Of a stretch of 11,282 bases of DNA, positions 1 to 6,876 are shown in pieces. Made by a program: the position numbers and the translations under genes. Source of the stretch: Agrobacterium fabrum. GTDB taxonomy: Bacteria > Pseudomonadota > Alphaproteobacteria > Rhizobiales > Rhizobiaceae. Below the pieces are notes generated by a model that was given only the letters and a program-made list of their open reading frames with translations, ran no database searches and was not told the origin of the DNA. The first letter of the stretch is position 1; each line of letters begins with the position of its first letter. The stretch covers positions 1 to 11,282 of the forward strand of contig QFOL01000115.1 in the NCBI GenBank assembly GCA_003241215.1, in the 5' to 3' direction.

Positions 1-196
1 TCTGGAAGGCGAAAACGCCATCCTCAAGAACCGCGAAATCATGGGCGCCACCAACCCGGCCCAGGCCGCTGAAGGCACCATCCGCAAGACCTTCGCGCTC
101 TCCATCGGCGAAAACTCCGTTCACGGCTCCGACGCCCCGGAAACCGCCGCACAGGAAATCGCCTACTGGTTTGCCGAAACCGAAATCGTCGGCTGA
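1..196 (+). CDS. ndk: Nucleoside diphosphate kinase, 3' part only
   Basis: This is the last 64 codons of a gene that begins before the window, with the first whole codon at position 2 and TGA at 194-196. NDK moves the gamma-phosphate between nucleoside triphosphates and diphosphates through a phospho-histidine, and so balances cytosolic NTP pools. The visible part holds the family signature around the active-site histidine (NSVHGSDA), preceded by GATNPAQA and followed by a C-terminal EIAYWF segment. If the full protein is the usual 140 residues, the histidine falls at residue 117, as in well-studied NDKs. A strong intrinsic terminator follows 68 nt after the stop, so it is the last gene of its transcript. 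Identity is firm; the N-terminal half is not visible. Confidence 0.95.
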   Translation, partial: LEGENAILKNREIMGATNPAQAAEGTIRKTFALSIGENSVHGSDAPETAAQEIAYWFAETEIVG

Positions 197-263
197 TTCA
201 AAATCTCAACGGCTTGAATCGCTGTTGCAGGCGATTGCATGAAGCTGCTGAAAAGACTCAAGG

Positions 264-293
264 AAACGGAGCCAAAAGGCTCCGTTTTTTTTT
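264..293 (+). terminator. Intrinsic terminator of ndk
   Basis: A perfect 10-bp stem (264-273 with 278-287, core ACGGAGCC/GGCTCCGT) closes an AAAA tetraloop and runs straight into a T tract (285-293). This is a textbook rho-independent terminator on the + strand for ndk. Confidence 0.93.
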
Positions 294-345
294 GTTTTAA
301 TAGGCGGTAAAGGGCTAGGCCGCAGCCGCAGTGGCAGTCATTCCA

Positions 346-384
346 CCTTCCTCATTCCTGTGACGAGCACAGGAATGAGGGAGG
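346..384. repeat. Long intergenic hairpin, probable dispersed repeat element
   Basis: Two 17-nt arms (346-362 and 368-384) are complementary except for one G-T pair and flank a 5-nt loop. The arm core is CATTCCTGTG/CACAGGAATG. No T tract follows on either strand, so it is not a standard intrinsic terminator. It lies between the ends of ndk and a convergent lipoprotein gene. Palindromic intergenic elements with an ATTCCTGTG-type core are, as I recall, frequent in Agrobacterium and Rhizobium chromosomes (RIME-like families). Membership here is an inference. A small GACGT/ACGTC hairpin follows at 386-399. Confidence 0.6.
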
Positions 385-415
385 GGACGTCTTCACGTCA
401 TTCATTCCGTCGGGC

Positions 416-928
416 CTATGACGCCGGACAGTCCTGAACGGGGCGCATATCCGTCGTGCCATCCGGTTTGAACACCTCCGGGTTGGGCGTATAAAGCGGG
501 CCGACCACCAGCGGCTTGGCGGGCAGAAGCGACTGGTCGGTATCGGAACGGATCGTGGTTTCGATGGTCTGGAGAATGTCGCCTTCCGGCCCCGTGATGC
601 GGATGGTGACCTTATAGGGCCGGTCCTGCTTCACGCATTCCACCGGTGGGCTCTGGACGGTGATCTCTTCGTCTTTCGGGAAAATCTTCTCGCGGCTGGT
701 GAGGTCCGGACCGCCGCGCGGGTTTTCGAACGTCGCTTCCACCGTGCTGCCATCGCGAACGGGGGCGATGCGCTGAAGCGTCACCAGATAGGTGGCGATG
801 GCGACGCGATAGTTAAAAACGAACATCCGGCCGGAAACCTTGGCCACTTCGCGCGGCTCATCCCGCTGGCAGCCGGAAAGCGCGAGCATCGCCGAAATCG
901 CCAGCAAGGGAAGGGCAATTCTTCTCAT
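416..928 (-). CDS. Small conserved lipoprotein of unknown function
   Basis: A 170-residue protein with a lipoprotein signal: a basic start (MRR), a hydrophobic core, and the lipobox L-S-G-C with the lipidated cysteine at residue 20. Gln at +2 is not an Asp retention signal, so the outer membrane is the likely destination. The mature part is soluble and beta-rich in appearance, with two further cysteines (98 and 167) that could form a disulfide. I do not recognise a domain family. The start is well supported: GAAGGAA lies about 8 nt upstream. The ATG overlaps the stop of the upstream CGNR gene as ATGA (925-928), so the two are almost certainly co-transcribed and translationally coupled. Function is unknown; the context suggests it belongs to whatever the CGNR regulator controls, or simply shares its promoter. 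Confidence 0.82.
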   Translation of the reverse strand: MRRIALPLLAISAMLALSGCQRDEPREVAKVSGRMFVFNYRVAIATYLVTLQRIAPVRDGSTVEATFENPRGGPDLTSREKIFPKDEEITVQSPPVECVKQDRPYKVTIRITGPEGDILQTIETTIRSDTDQSLLPAKPLVVGPLYTPNPEVFKPDGTTDMRPVQDCPAS

Positions 929-1476
929 GATCGCACTTCCTTCTTCCGAAGATAGTGCCGGCTGGCTTTCTTCCGGTTACCGCACACCGCCATATCGCAC
1001 CAGATACGGCTTCTGTTCTTGCTGCGGTCGATGAAAAGCCAGCCGCAATTGCCACAGATGCGCAGACGTTCCCGTGTCTCGCCGGCAAGCAGCGAGAGGG
1101 CGGAATGGGCGGTGGCGTTGCCGAGGCTTTCGGCAAGCGGAAACGTCCGCAGCGCCGTGCCGCAGGCGAAGAGAAGCCCGGCCAGCCTGTCGTCGTCATC
1201 GTCGTCGCCGGAAATGGCGGCGCGGAAATAATCGTCGACAGCCTCGCGAAGATCGAGAAAAACCGCCTGCTTTTCCGCCTCGGGAGCGGTGAGCGCGGGA
1301 AACCTGTCACGCTCCGCACCGAGCCTTGTGGCCGCTTCGGCAAAGGCCGCGATCTGCGTCGACACGGCAAAACGGTCGACTGATTTTGCCGCATCCGAGC
1401 GCAGGATCACGCTATTGGCGACATCCAGCGCCAATGCGCCGCCTGCGAAACGATGTTGCGTCCAGCGAAAGGTCAT
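925..1476 (-). CDS. CGNR zinc-finger / ABATE-domain transcriptional regulator
   Basis: A 183-residue protein with the two-part architecture of the CGNR family. The N-terminal ABATE-type region begins near residue 10 (FAGGALALDVANSV). The C-terminal zinc finger has cysteines at about 141, 144, 160 and 165, the last in the family-naming C-G-N-R motif, followed by a basic tail (RKKASRHYLRKK). Such proteins are presumed DNA-binding regulators and often sit beside a transporter gene, as here. I place the start at the ATG at 1476. A longer in-frame reading from a TTG at 1497 would run into the palindrome. No Shine-Dalgarno precedes 1476, but a TATAAT on the same strand (1489-1484) lies 7 nt upstream, which fits a leaderless mRNA. 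A run of six Asp (near residue 94) is encoded by a GAC/GAT trinucleotide tract. It is coupled to the lipoprotein gene downstream. Confidence 0.87.
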   Translation of the reverse strand: MTFRWTQHRFAGGALALDVANSVILRSDAAKSVDRFAVSTQIAAFAEAATRLGAERDRFPALTAPEAEKQAVFLDLREAVDDYFRAAISGDDDDDDRLAGLLFACGTALRTFPLAESLGNATAHSALSLLAGETRERLRICGNCGWLFIDRSKNRSRIWCDMAVCGNRKKASRHYLRKKEVRS

Positions 1477-1483
1477 GTCGCAT

Positions 1484-1519
1484 ATTATAACTATCAAAAT
1501 GAGTTTTAACAGTTATAAT
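1484..1519. promoter_or_regulatory. Palindromic operator with overlapping divergent -10 boxes
   Basis: The 36-bp interval is an AT-rich interrupted palindrome: ATTATAACT (1484-1492) mirrors AGTTATAAT (1511-1519), and an inner AAAA/TTTT pair (1496-1499, 1504-1507) continues the symmetry around a 4-nt centre. Each outer arm contains a perfect TATAAT, at 1514-1519 on + and 1489-1484 on -. These are positioned to start transcripts about 5 nt before the permease ATG and at or near the CGNR ATG. No good -35 is visible on either side. A dimeric regulator bound here would control both directions. The obvious candidate is the CGNR protein itself; this is inference. Confidence 0.72.
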
Positions 1520-1531
1520 TGAGGCGGGAGG

Positions 1532-2434
1532 ATGCGCTTGGCCTATTTCCTGCAACAATTGCTGAATGCCGTGCCGGTCGCCTCGCTTTATGCGGTTCTG
1601 GCCTTTGGTTATGCCATCGCCTTTTCGGTCACCAAACGCGCCGATGTCACCTATGGCGCCATATTCGCCTTTGCCGGCCAGACCTGCCTGCTGTTTGCCG
1701 ATTTCGGCTGGAACCGGCTTTGGCTGGTCCTGCCGGCAACATTGGCGCTCGGGGCGGGGGCAGGCCTGTTCGGCGGGCTGTGGGCTGCGGGTTTTGTCGG
1801 CAGGGCGGTGATGCGGCCGCTGGCGAAAGCCTCTCCCAATGCGGTGACCGTCGCCTCCTTCGGCGTGCTGATCGTGTTGACCGAAAGCGCGAGGCTGGCC
1901 GCCGACACGAGGCAATTATGGCTGCCGCCGCTTCTGTCTCAGCCGGTGCGCTTCTGGGCCGATGGTGGCTTTGCCGTGACCCTGACGCCGATGCAGATGC
2001 TGAACACGGCGGCCTTCTGCCTGCTCATTCTCGCAGGGTCGTTTTATCTTGGCCGTTCCGCTTTCGGCAGGCGCTGGAAGGCGGTGTCGGACGATGCTTT
2101 CGCCGCCGCTTTATGCGGGGTGAATGCCGGCCGGATATTTCTCGTTTCCTATTGTGCGGCGGGCCTCGTCGCCGCCATTGCCGGCGTGCTGGCCACTTTT
2201 TATTACGGCACCATGGATTTCGGCGCCGGTCTGGTCTTTGGCCTGAAGGTGGTGCTGATTTCAGCGGCGGGCGGTTATGCAAGCCCGCTCATCTGTGGCC
2301 TTGGGGCCGCCGCCGTCGGTTTTGCGGAAACTTTCTGGGTCGGTTACGGACCGGCCGCCTGGCGCGATGCGGTGGTTCTGGCGATGCTGGTCGGCTGGCT
2401 GATCGTCATGCGCAGCAGGGTGGAAGCGCCCTGA
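1532..2434 (+). CDS. LivH-type branched-chain amino acid ABC transporter permease, orphan
   Basis: A 300-residue, very hydrophobic inner-membrane protein with about eight predicted spans. The pattern matches LivH permeases: an N-terminal LQQLLNAVPVASLYAVLAFGYA segment shortened here to its signature (LLN..P..SLYAVLAFGY), a central FGRRWKAVSDD..AA.LCGVN cytoplasmic loop that corresponds to the ATPase-contact loop, and a C-terminal GLKVVLISAAGGY segment. The family imports branched-chain amino acids, urea or related compounds with LivM, two ATPases and a periplasmic binding protein. None of these partners is in the window, so the substrate cannot be named. The start at 1532 has GAGG 7 nt upstream and lies just after the palindromic operator. 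It ends 9 nt before the convergent moaE stop. Confidence 0.85.
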   Translation: MRLAYFLQQLLNAVPVASLYAVLAFGYAIAFSVTKRADVTYGAIFAFAGQTCLLFADFGWNRLWLVLPATLALGAGAGLFGGLWAAGFVGRAVMRPLAKASPNAVTVASFGVLIVLTESARLAADTRQLWLPPLLSQPVRFWADGGFAVTLTPMQMLNTAAFCLLILAGSFYLGRSAFGRRWKAVSDDAFAAALCGVNAGRIFLVSYCAAGLVAAIAGVLATFYYGTMDFGAGLVFGLKVVLISAAGGYASPLICGLGAAAVGFAETFWVGYGPAAWRDAVVLAMLVGWLIVMRSRVEAP

Positions 2435-2443
2435 GTCTGGCCC

Positions 2444-2899
2444 CTATCGCCACTTGTCCTTGGCCGTATCGTCGGTTGTCTTTGCCGCAACCCAGTTGCC
2501 CGCCGCGCCGTCCTTGCCATGTTCCTTTTTCCAGAACGGGGCGGATGTCTTCAAGTAGTCCATCACGAAATTCGCGCCATCGAAGGCGGCCTGTCGATGC
2601 GATGAAGCTGCAATGACGAGGACGATGTTTTCGCCGGCGGCGATCTTGCCGTGGCGGTGGATGGCGGTGAGGCCGAGAAGGCCGAAACGCTCCATGGCGA
2701 GCTTGGCGATGCGCATCATTTCCGCTTCCGCCATGCCGGGATAATGTTCGAGTTCCAGCGCCGCGAGCGTGCCGCCATCATCCCGGCAGAGCCCGGTGAA
2801 GGCCACCACCGCACCGATGCTCCTGTCAGCTTCCGTCAGCCGGCGGGTTTCTTCCGCAGCATCGAAATCCTCTGCCTGGACGCGGACTGTCGGCTGCAT
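2444..2899 (-). CDS. moaE: Molybdopterin synthase catalytic subunit MoaE
   Basis: A 151-residue cytosolic protein of normal length for the family. MoaE, with two MoaD subunits, inserts two sulfurs into cyclic pyranopterin monophosphate to make molybdopterin, the dithiolene carrier of the molybdenum cofactor. Visible signatures are GAVVAFTGLCRD (residues 29-40), an HRHGKIAAGE stretch (81-90), SSHRQAAF (99-106) and the active-site segment YLKTSAPFWKKE. Its lysines 117 and 124 have the 7-residue spacing of E. coli K119 and K126. The ATG lies 4 nt after the moaD stop, with a G-rich ribosome-binding stretch inside the end of moaD, so the two subunits are co-translated. It is the last gene of the leftward operon. 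No terminator hairpin is visible after it, and the convergent permease gene ends 9 nt away. Confidence 0.96.
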   Translation of the reverse strand: MQPTVRVQAEDFDAAEETRRLTEADRSIGAVVAFTGLCRDDGGTLAALELEHYPGMAEAEMMRIAKLAMERFGLLGLTAIHRHGKIAAGENIVLVIAASSHRQAAFDGANFVMDYLKTSAPFWKKEHGKDGAAGNWVAAKTTDDTAKDKWR

Positions 2900-2903
2900 C
2901 CGC

Positions 2904-3158
2904 TCATCCCCCCGTCATCGGCGGGAAGATGCCGATCTCGCGTGCGCCGACGATGCTTTCATCGTGCTCGACATGTTCCTGATTGACGGCGACGCGGATC
3001 ACATTGGGAAACTCGAAGGCGGCTTCGTAATTTTCGCCGCGCGCCGCAAGCCAGGCGATCAGCTCGCCGGCGGTGGTGACCGAGGAGGGGATGTCCAGCT
3101 CTTCTTCGTCCGTGCCGATCTTCTCGCGTACCCAGGCGAAATAAACGATCCGTGTCAT
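2904..3158 (-). CDS. moaD: Molybdopterin synthase sulfur-carrier subunit MoaD
   Basis: An 84-residue ubiquitin-fold protein that carries sulfur as a thiocarboxylate on its C-terminal glycine. The protein ends exactly in Gly-Gly (PPMTGG), as required for adenylation by MoeB and sulfur transfer to MoaE. The N-terminal beta strand reads RIVYFAWVREKIG, a standard MoaD opening. The start codon overlaps the pgsA stop by one base (TGATG, 3156-3160), so translation is probably coupled. MoaE follows after 4 nt. Confidence 0.94.
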   Translation of the reverse strand: MTRIVYFAWVREKIGTDEEELDIPSSVTTAGELIAWLAARGENYEAAFEFPNVIRVAVNQEHVEHDESIVGAREIGIFPPMTGG

Positions 3159-3745
3159 CAGTCTTCGTCCACGATGTGCTTCAGGCCAGCCTTGAAGTAA
3201 TCATAGCCGGTATACATGGTCAGCGCCGCCGCGATCCACAGCAGGGTAATGCCCATTTCGGTCGTGTAGGGCAGAACCTTGTCACCCGCCGGACCGGCAA
3301 GCAGGAAGGCGATGGCGACCATCTGGATGGTGGTCTTCCACTTGGCGATGCGGGTGACGGGAACGCTGACCTTCAGCGCCGCCAGATATTCGCGCAGGCC
3401 GGAGACCAGAATTTCGCGGCAGAGAATGGTGATGGCCGCCCAGAGCGACCAGCCGGCAATGGTGCCATCCGCCGCCATCAAAAGCAGGACGGAGGCGACC
3501 AGCAGCTTGTCGGCGATCGGGTCCAGCATGCGGCCGATATTGGAGGTCTGGTTCCAGATACGCGCCAGATAACCGTCGAGGAAATCGGTCAGCGAGGCGA
3601 TGATGAACAGCCACAACGCCGTCCAGCGCGCGAAATCCGAGCTTTCCAGTTTTCCTTCGATGAAAAAGCACAAAACAATGACAGGAACCGCGAGGATGCG
3701 GCCATAGGTGAGAAGGTTGGGAATGCTGTATGCGCGCGAAGCCAT
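3158..3745 (-). CDS. pgsA: CDP-diacylglycerol-glycerol-3-phosphate 3-phosphatidyltransferase
   Basis: A 195-residue inner-membrane enzyme that makes phosphatidylglycerophosphate from CDP-diacylglycerol and glycerol 3-phosphate, the committed step to phosphatidylglycerol and cardiolipin. It holds the full CDP-alcohol phosphatidyltransferase motif DGx2ARx8Gx3Dx3D: D57-G58, A61-R62, G71, D75 and D79, plus D54. The opening (YSIPNLLTYGRI) is typical of PgsA, as is the REILVSGLREY segment. About five to six hydrophobic spans are visible. It is separated from uvrC by 103 nt with no clear terminator. It could therefore be read from the operon or from a local promoter; a TTGACG is present in the gap on this strand but lacks a good -10 partner. 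AGG about 7 nt upstream is the only Shine-Dalgarno. Confidence 0.95.
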   Translation of the reverse strand: MASRAYSIPNLLTYGRILAVPVIVLCFFIEGKLESSDFARWTALWLFIIASLTDFLDGYLARIWNQTSNIGRMLDPIADKLLVASVLLLMAADGTIAGWSLWAAITILCREILVSGLREYLAALKVSVPVTRIAKWKTTIQMVAIAFLLAGPAGDKVLPYTTEMGITLLWIAAALTMYTGYDYFKAGLKHIVDED

Positions 3746-3848
3746 GGGAAACCTGTCAGTCTGAGATCAACTGCCTTGATGCCGCCGCCAGGGCATAGCG
3801 TCAACATGTGATTATGTTTTTTTAGCAGTTCGCCACGACGGCGCGGCA

Positions 3849-5894
3849 TCAATCGCTGCCGCTCTCGTGGAAGTGATTGTAGATTTGCCGCGCCACCGTC
3901 TCCGAAATGCCGCTGACAGCCATCAGATCGTTGAGGCCGGCGCGGGAAACCGCCTTGGCCGTGCCGAAATGCTGCAGCAGGGAGCGCTTGCGGCCCGGGC
4001 CGATTCCCGAGATTTCATCGAGCGGATTGCGCACCATTTCCTTCTTGCGCCGCGCCCTGTGAGAGCCGATGGCGAAACGATGCGCTTCGTCGCGCATGCG
4101 CTGAATGAAATAGAGCACGGGATCGCGTGGCGGCAGCGAAAAATCGCTGCGCCCGTCCGTGAAAAAGCGTTCGCGGCCCGCCTCGCGGTCCACGCCCTTG
4201 GCGACGCCGATGGCGGTCACACAGTCGCGAATGCCGAGTTCGTCGAGAATGGCCCGTACCGTCGTCATCTGGCCCTGACCGCCATCGATCAGGATCACAT
4301 CGGGCCAGGCGGGGAAGGGCATGTCGGCCGCTTCTTCCGGTGTCGGTGTCCGTTCGCGGTCCGGCTTGCCTTCTTCCTTCAGCAGGCGGGAGAAGCGACG
4401 GGTCATCACCTCGCGCATCATGCCGAAGTCATCGCCGGGGGTGATGTCGGTCGATTTGATGTTGAACTTGCGGTACTGGTTCTTCACGAAACCTTCCGGC
4501 CCCGCCACCACCATGCCGCCCACGGCATTGGTGCCCATGATATGGGAGTTATCGTAAATCTCGATCCGGCGCGGCACATAGGAAAGGCCGAAGGTTTCCG
4601 CAAAACCCTTCAGCAGCCGCGCCTGCGATGAGGTTTCCGCCAGCTTGCGGCCATGCGCCTCGCGGGCATTGGCAAGCACATGGTCGGTGATGTCCTTCTT
4701 CTCGCCGCGCTGCGGCACGCTGATGGTAACCTTGTGCCCGGCCTTTTCGCCGAGCGCTGCGGCCAGCAATTCCTGCTCCTCCACCGTTTCGGAAAGCAGG
4801 ATTTGCTTCGGCACAGGCTTGTCGTCATAAAACTGCGCCAGGAATGCATTGAGGATTTCCGAGCCGGGCAGGGAAGGGTCGGCCTTCGGGAAATAGGCGC
4901 GGTTGCCCCAGTTCTGGCCGGTGCGGAAAAAGAACACCTGAATGCAGGAGATACCGCCCTCGTGATGGATGGCGAAGACATCCGCTTCCTCGATGCCGGC
5001 GGGGTTGATGCCCTGATGGCTCTGGACATGCGAAAGCGCGGCCAGCCGGTCGCGATAGACGGCGGCGCGCTCGAAATCGAGGTCCTCGGCCGCCTCGTTC
5101 ATCTGCCGCGCAATCGCGGTCTTGACGCTCTGGCTCTTGCCGGACAGGAAATCCTTGGCTTCCTTGACGAGTTCTTCATACCCCTGATCGCTGATCTCAT
5201 GCGTGCAGGGGCCGGAACAGCGCTTGATCTGGTAAAGAAGACAGGGGCGCGTGCGGGTCTCGAACACGCTGTCGGTACAGGTGCGGATCAAGAAGGCGCG
5301 TTGCAGCGAATTGATCGTGCGGCCGACCGCGCCGGCTGACGCAAAGGGGCCGAAATAATCGCCCTTACGCGCTCGCGCCCCACGGTGTTTGAAGATCGCC
5401 GGCGCGCGATTGTCGGCGGTGATGAGAATATAGGGGAAGGACTTGTCGTCGCGCAAAAGCACATTAAAGCGCGGCCGCAAGCGCTTGATCAGATTCGCCT
5501 CGAGCAGAAGCGCTTCGGTTTCCGTGCGGGTGGTGACGAATTCCATGTGGGCGGTCAGCCGCACCATCTGGGCAATGCGGTTGGAATGCACGCGTCCCTG
5601 CGCGTAATTGCCGACGCGCTTCTTCAGCGAGCGCGCCTTGCCGACATAAAGAACGTCGTTCGCCTCGTTGAACATGCGATAGACGCCCGGCGCATTCGGC
5701 AGGTGTTTGACGAATTCGCCGATCAGATCCATGCCCTTCAGGCCGGATTCATTCTTCCAGCCCGCATTCCAGTCCATGCCGGCAACGTCGCCCGATGCCT
5801 CGGCCGCATCGGTCGCGGCAAGGTTTGCATCGTCGTCTTCGTCGTCGGTTTCATCGAAGAGAATACCGCCGTCAGGCAGCTTCTTTCCGTTCAT
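3849..5894 (-). CDS. uvrC: Excinuclease ABC subunit C
   Basis: A 681-residue nucleotide excision repair nuclease that makes both incisions around a UvrB-bound lesion. Domains are visible in order. The GIY-YIG nuclease (about 66-145) has GVY at 70-72, YVG at 83-85, R93, E132 and N144. Four cysteines (206, 218, 226, 230) are spaced as in the E. coli UvrC iron-sulfur site. The UVR/UvrB-binding helix pair lies at about 263-287. The RNase H-like second nuclease has D448 (IYDNSH), D537 (LIDGG) and H605. Two C-terminal helix-hairpin-helix motifs lie at about 625-675. It is about 70 residues longer than the E. coli protein (610). The excess is a very acidic N-terminal tail (residues 1-55, rich in Asp and Glu) and an insert near 505-530. 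The start overlaps the SDR stop as ATGA (5891-5894). Confidence 0.97.
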   Translation of the reverse strand: MNGKKLPDGGILFDETDDEDDDANLAATDAAEASGDVAGMDWNAGWKNESGLKGMDLIGEFVKHLPNAPGVYRMFNEANDVLYVGKARSLKKRVGNYAQGRVHSNRIAQMVRLTAHMEFVTTRTETEALLLEANLIKRLRPRFNVLLRDDKSFPYILITADNRAPAIFKHRGARARKGDYFGPFASAGAVGRTINSLQRAFLIRTCTDSVFETRTRPCLLYQIKRCSGPCTHEISDQGYEELVKEAKDFLSGKSQSVKTAIARQMNEAAEDLDFERAAVYRDRLAALSHVQSHQGINPAGIEEADVFAIHHEGGISCIQVFFFRTGQNWGNRAYFPKADPSLPGSEILNAFLAQFYDDKPVPKQILLSETVEEQELLAAALGEKAGHKVTISVPQRGEKKDITDHVLANAREAHGRKLAETSSQARLLKGFAETFGLSYVPRRIEIYDNSHIMGTNAVGGMVVAGPEGFVKNQYRKFNIKSTDITPGDDFGMMREVMTRRFSRLLKEEGKPDRERTPTPEEAADMPFPAWPDVILIDGGQGQMTTVRAILDELGIRDCVTAIGVAKGVDREAGRERFFTDGRSDFSLPPRDPVLYFIQRMRDEAHRFAIGSHRARRKKEMVRNPLDEISGIGPGRKRSLLQHFGTAKAVSRAGLNDLMAVSGISETVARQIYNHFHESGSD

Positions 5895-6679
5895 TCATTT
5901 ATCTCCGCCACGTCAGGGGTTTCCCAGCCAAGATGCTGGCCGCCGTCGAGCGCGATCATTTGTCCGGTGACCGACGGCGTGTCGTAAAGAAAGCGAATCG
6001 TCCGCCCGAATTCGTCCGGGGCGGGACCACGCTTTAATATAAGGCCGTCGATCTGCGCCTGAAAGTCCTCGGGCGCCTGTCTTTCGCTTTTGAAGGTGGG
6101 ACCCGGCCCGATGGCGTTGACCCGCACACGCGGCGCAAAGCTCTGCGCCATTGTTCGCGTGGCCGTCCAAAGCGCCGATTTCGAAAGCGTATAGGAATAA
6201 AACCGTGGTGTGAGCGCAAGCACGCGCTGGTCGATGATATTGACGATCAGCCCGGATTGATCCGCAGGTAGCTGCTCGACAAAGGCGGCGGCGATAAGGG
6301 AAGGGGCCCGCACATGCACGGCGAAATGGGCGTCGAAGATATCGGGATCGGGCTCTTCGGCCGAGTCGTCGAGAAAAACCGAGGCATTGTTGATGACGAC
6401 GCCAATAGGGCCGAGAGCGGAAGCCGCCTTCCCGACAAGCGCTTTTGTCGGCTCCGATTGTGTCAGATCCGCCTGGACGGCCGCGGCCCTGCCACCTTTT
6501 TGCCTTATTTCATTAGCGAATTCCTCCGCCTGAACCATCGATTCATTGGCATGGACGGCGATCGCAAAGCCGTGGGCGGCGAGATCGGTGGCGATTGCCC
6601 GCCCGAGCCGGCGTGCGGCTCCCGTTATCAAGACTGTCTTCGGTATATTTTCGTTCACGGCGGACCTGCATTTGCTCAT
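5891..6679 (-). CDS. SDR-family reductase, pteridine reductase (PTR1/FolM) type
   Basis: A 262-residue short-chain dehydrogenase. The nucleotide-binding motif is TGAARRLG (residues 19-26), the T-G-x3-R-L-G form of pteridine reductases rather than the usual TGxxxGIG; Arg here suggests NADPH. NNAS is at 97-100. In the catalytic set the usual Ser is replaced by Asp150, with Tyr163 (YTLSK) and Lys167 at the same 13- and 4-residue spacings as D181/Y194/K198 of Leishmania PTR1. [12 protein letters not shown] segment and a C-terminal [11 protein letters not shown] complete the fold. I infer reduction of a dihydropterin or dihydrofolate; a general ketoreductase is possible. The chosen ATG at 6679 has AGGA 5 nt upstream; a TTG at 6709 would add 10 unlikely residues. 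It heads the uvrC-pgsA-moaD-moaE operon, with a 4-nt overlap with uvrC. Confidence 0.85.
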   Translation of the reverse strand: MSKCRSAVNENIPKTVLITGAARRLGRAIATDLAAHGFAIAVHANESMVQAEEFANEIRQKGGRAAAVQADLTQSEPTKALVGKAASALGPIGVVINNASVFLDDSAEEPDPDIFDAHFAVHVRAPSLIAAAFVEQLPADQSGLIVNIIDQRVLALTPRFYSYTLSKSALWTATRTMAQSFAPRVRVNAIGPGPTFKSERQAPEDFQAQIDGLILKRGPAPDEFGRTIRFLYDTPSVTGQMIALDGGQHLGWETPDVAEINE

Positions 6680-6707
6680 ATACGTCCTATTTGCTGGATA
6701 TAAATGC

Positions 6708-6750
6708 AAATCGCAAGCTGTCCGTCAGCCCCAAAAGAATTGGGCGATTT
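6708..6750 (-). promoter_or_regulatory. Possible structured RNA leader (three-way junction) of the SDR gene
   Basis: An outer 7-bp stem AAATCGC/GCGATTT (6708-6714 with 6744-6750) encloses two small hairpins side by side: GCTG/CAGC with a 5-nt loop (6717-6729) and CCAA/TTGG with a 5-nt loop (6731-6743). Every base between the outer arms except about three falls in one of these. It ends 28 nt before the SDR start codon. An alternative pairing is possible, GCGA (6744-6747) with TCGC (6756-6759). On the + strand it is followed by a T run to 6753 and resembles a terminator, but no + strand gene lies upstream. It could be a cis-regulatory leader or chance pairing. Whether it is transcribed depends on an unmapped promoter. 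Confidence 0.35.
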
Positions 6751-6808
6751 TTTATTCGCAATGCAATTTTGGTTTAATTTGAATATAACTAAGTTTAAAG
6801 GCGATCTA

Positions 6809-6838
6809 TTGCTGGTTAGGCTTCTGTTAGGGTTAATA
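6809..6838 (+). promoter_or_regulatory. Candidate promoter of the outer-membrane protein gene
   Basis: TTGCTG (6809-6814) and TTAATA (6833-6838) are separated by 18 nt and could form a sigma-70 -35/-10 pair. The predicted start near 6845 would give a leader of about 185 nt that includes the inverted repeats. The fit is only moderate, and other pairs in this AT-rich stretch cannot be excluded. Confidence 0.25.
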
Positions 6839-6876
6839 AAACCCTTGTGGCAATTAGGCAACGTCTAATTCTAGTC

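Noticed and set aside
1189..1206. GTC/ATC trinucleotide tract as a possible phase-variable microsatellite.
   Set aside because: The repeat unit is 3 nt and imperfect, so slippage would only change the length of an Asp run, not switch the CGNR gene on or off.
1519..2616. A 365-codon + strand frame overlapping the permease gene.
   Set aside because: It is rich in Arg and Cys with no membrane pattern, starts inside the palindrome and runs into antisense moaE. The permease frame is clearly the coding one.
3867..4631. A 254-codon open frame on the + strand inside uvrC.
   Set aside because: It is a shadow of uvrC: no RBS, no recognisable domain, and the opposite strand carries every catalytic residue of UvrC.
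6730..6753. A + strand intrinsic terminator (CCCAA/TTGGG hairpin with a T run).
   Set aside because: No + strand gene lies upstream to terminate and the stem is only 5 bp. I prefer to treat it as part of the leader structure on the other strand.
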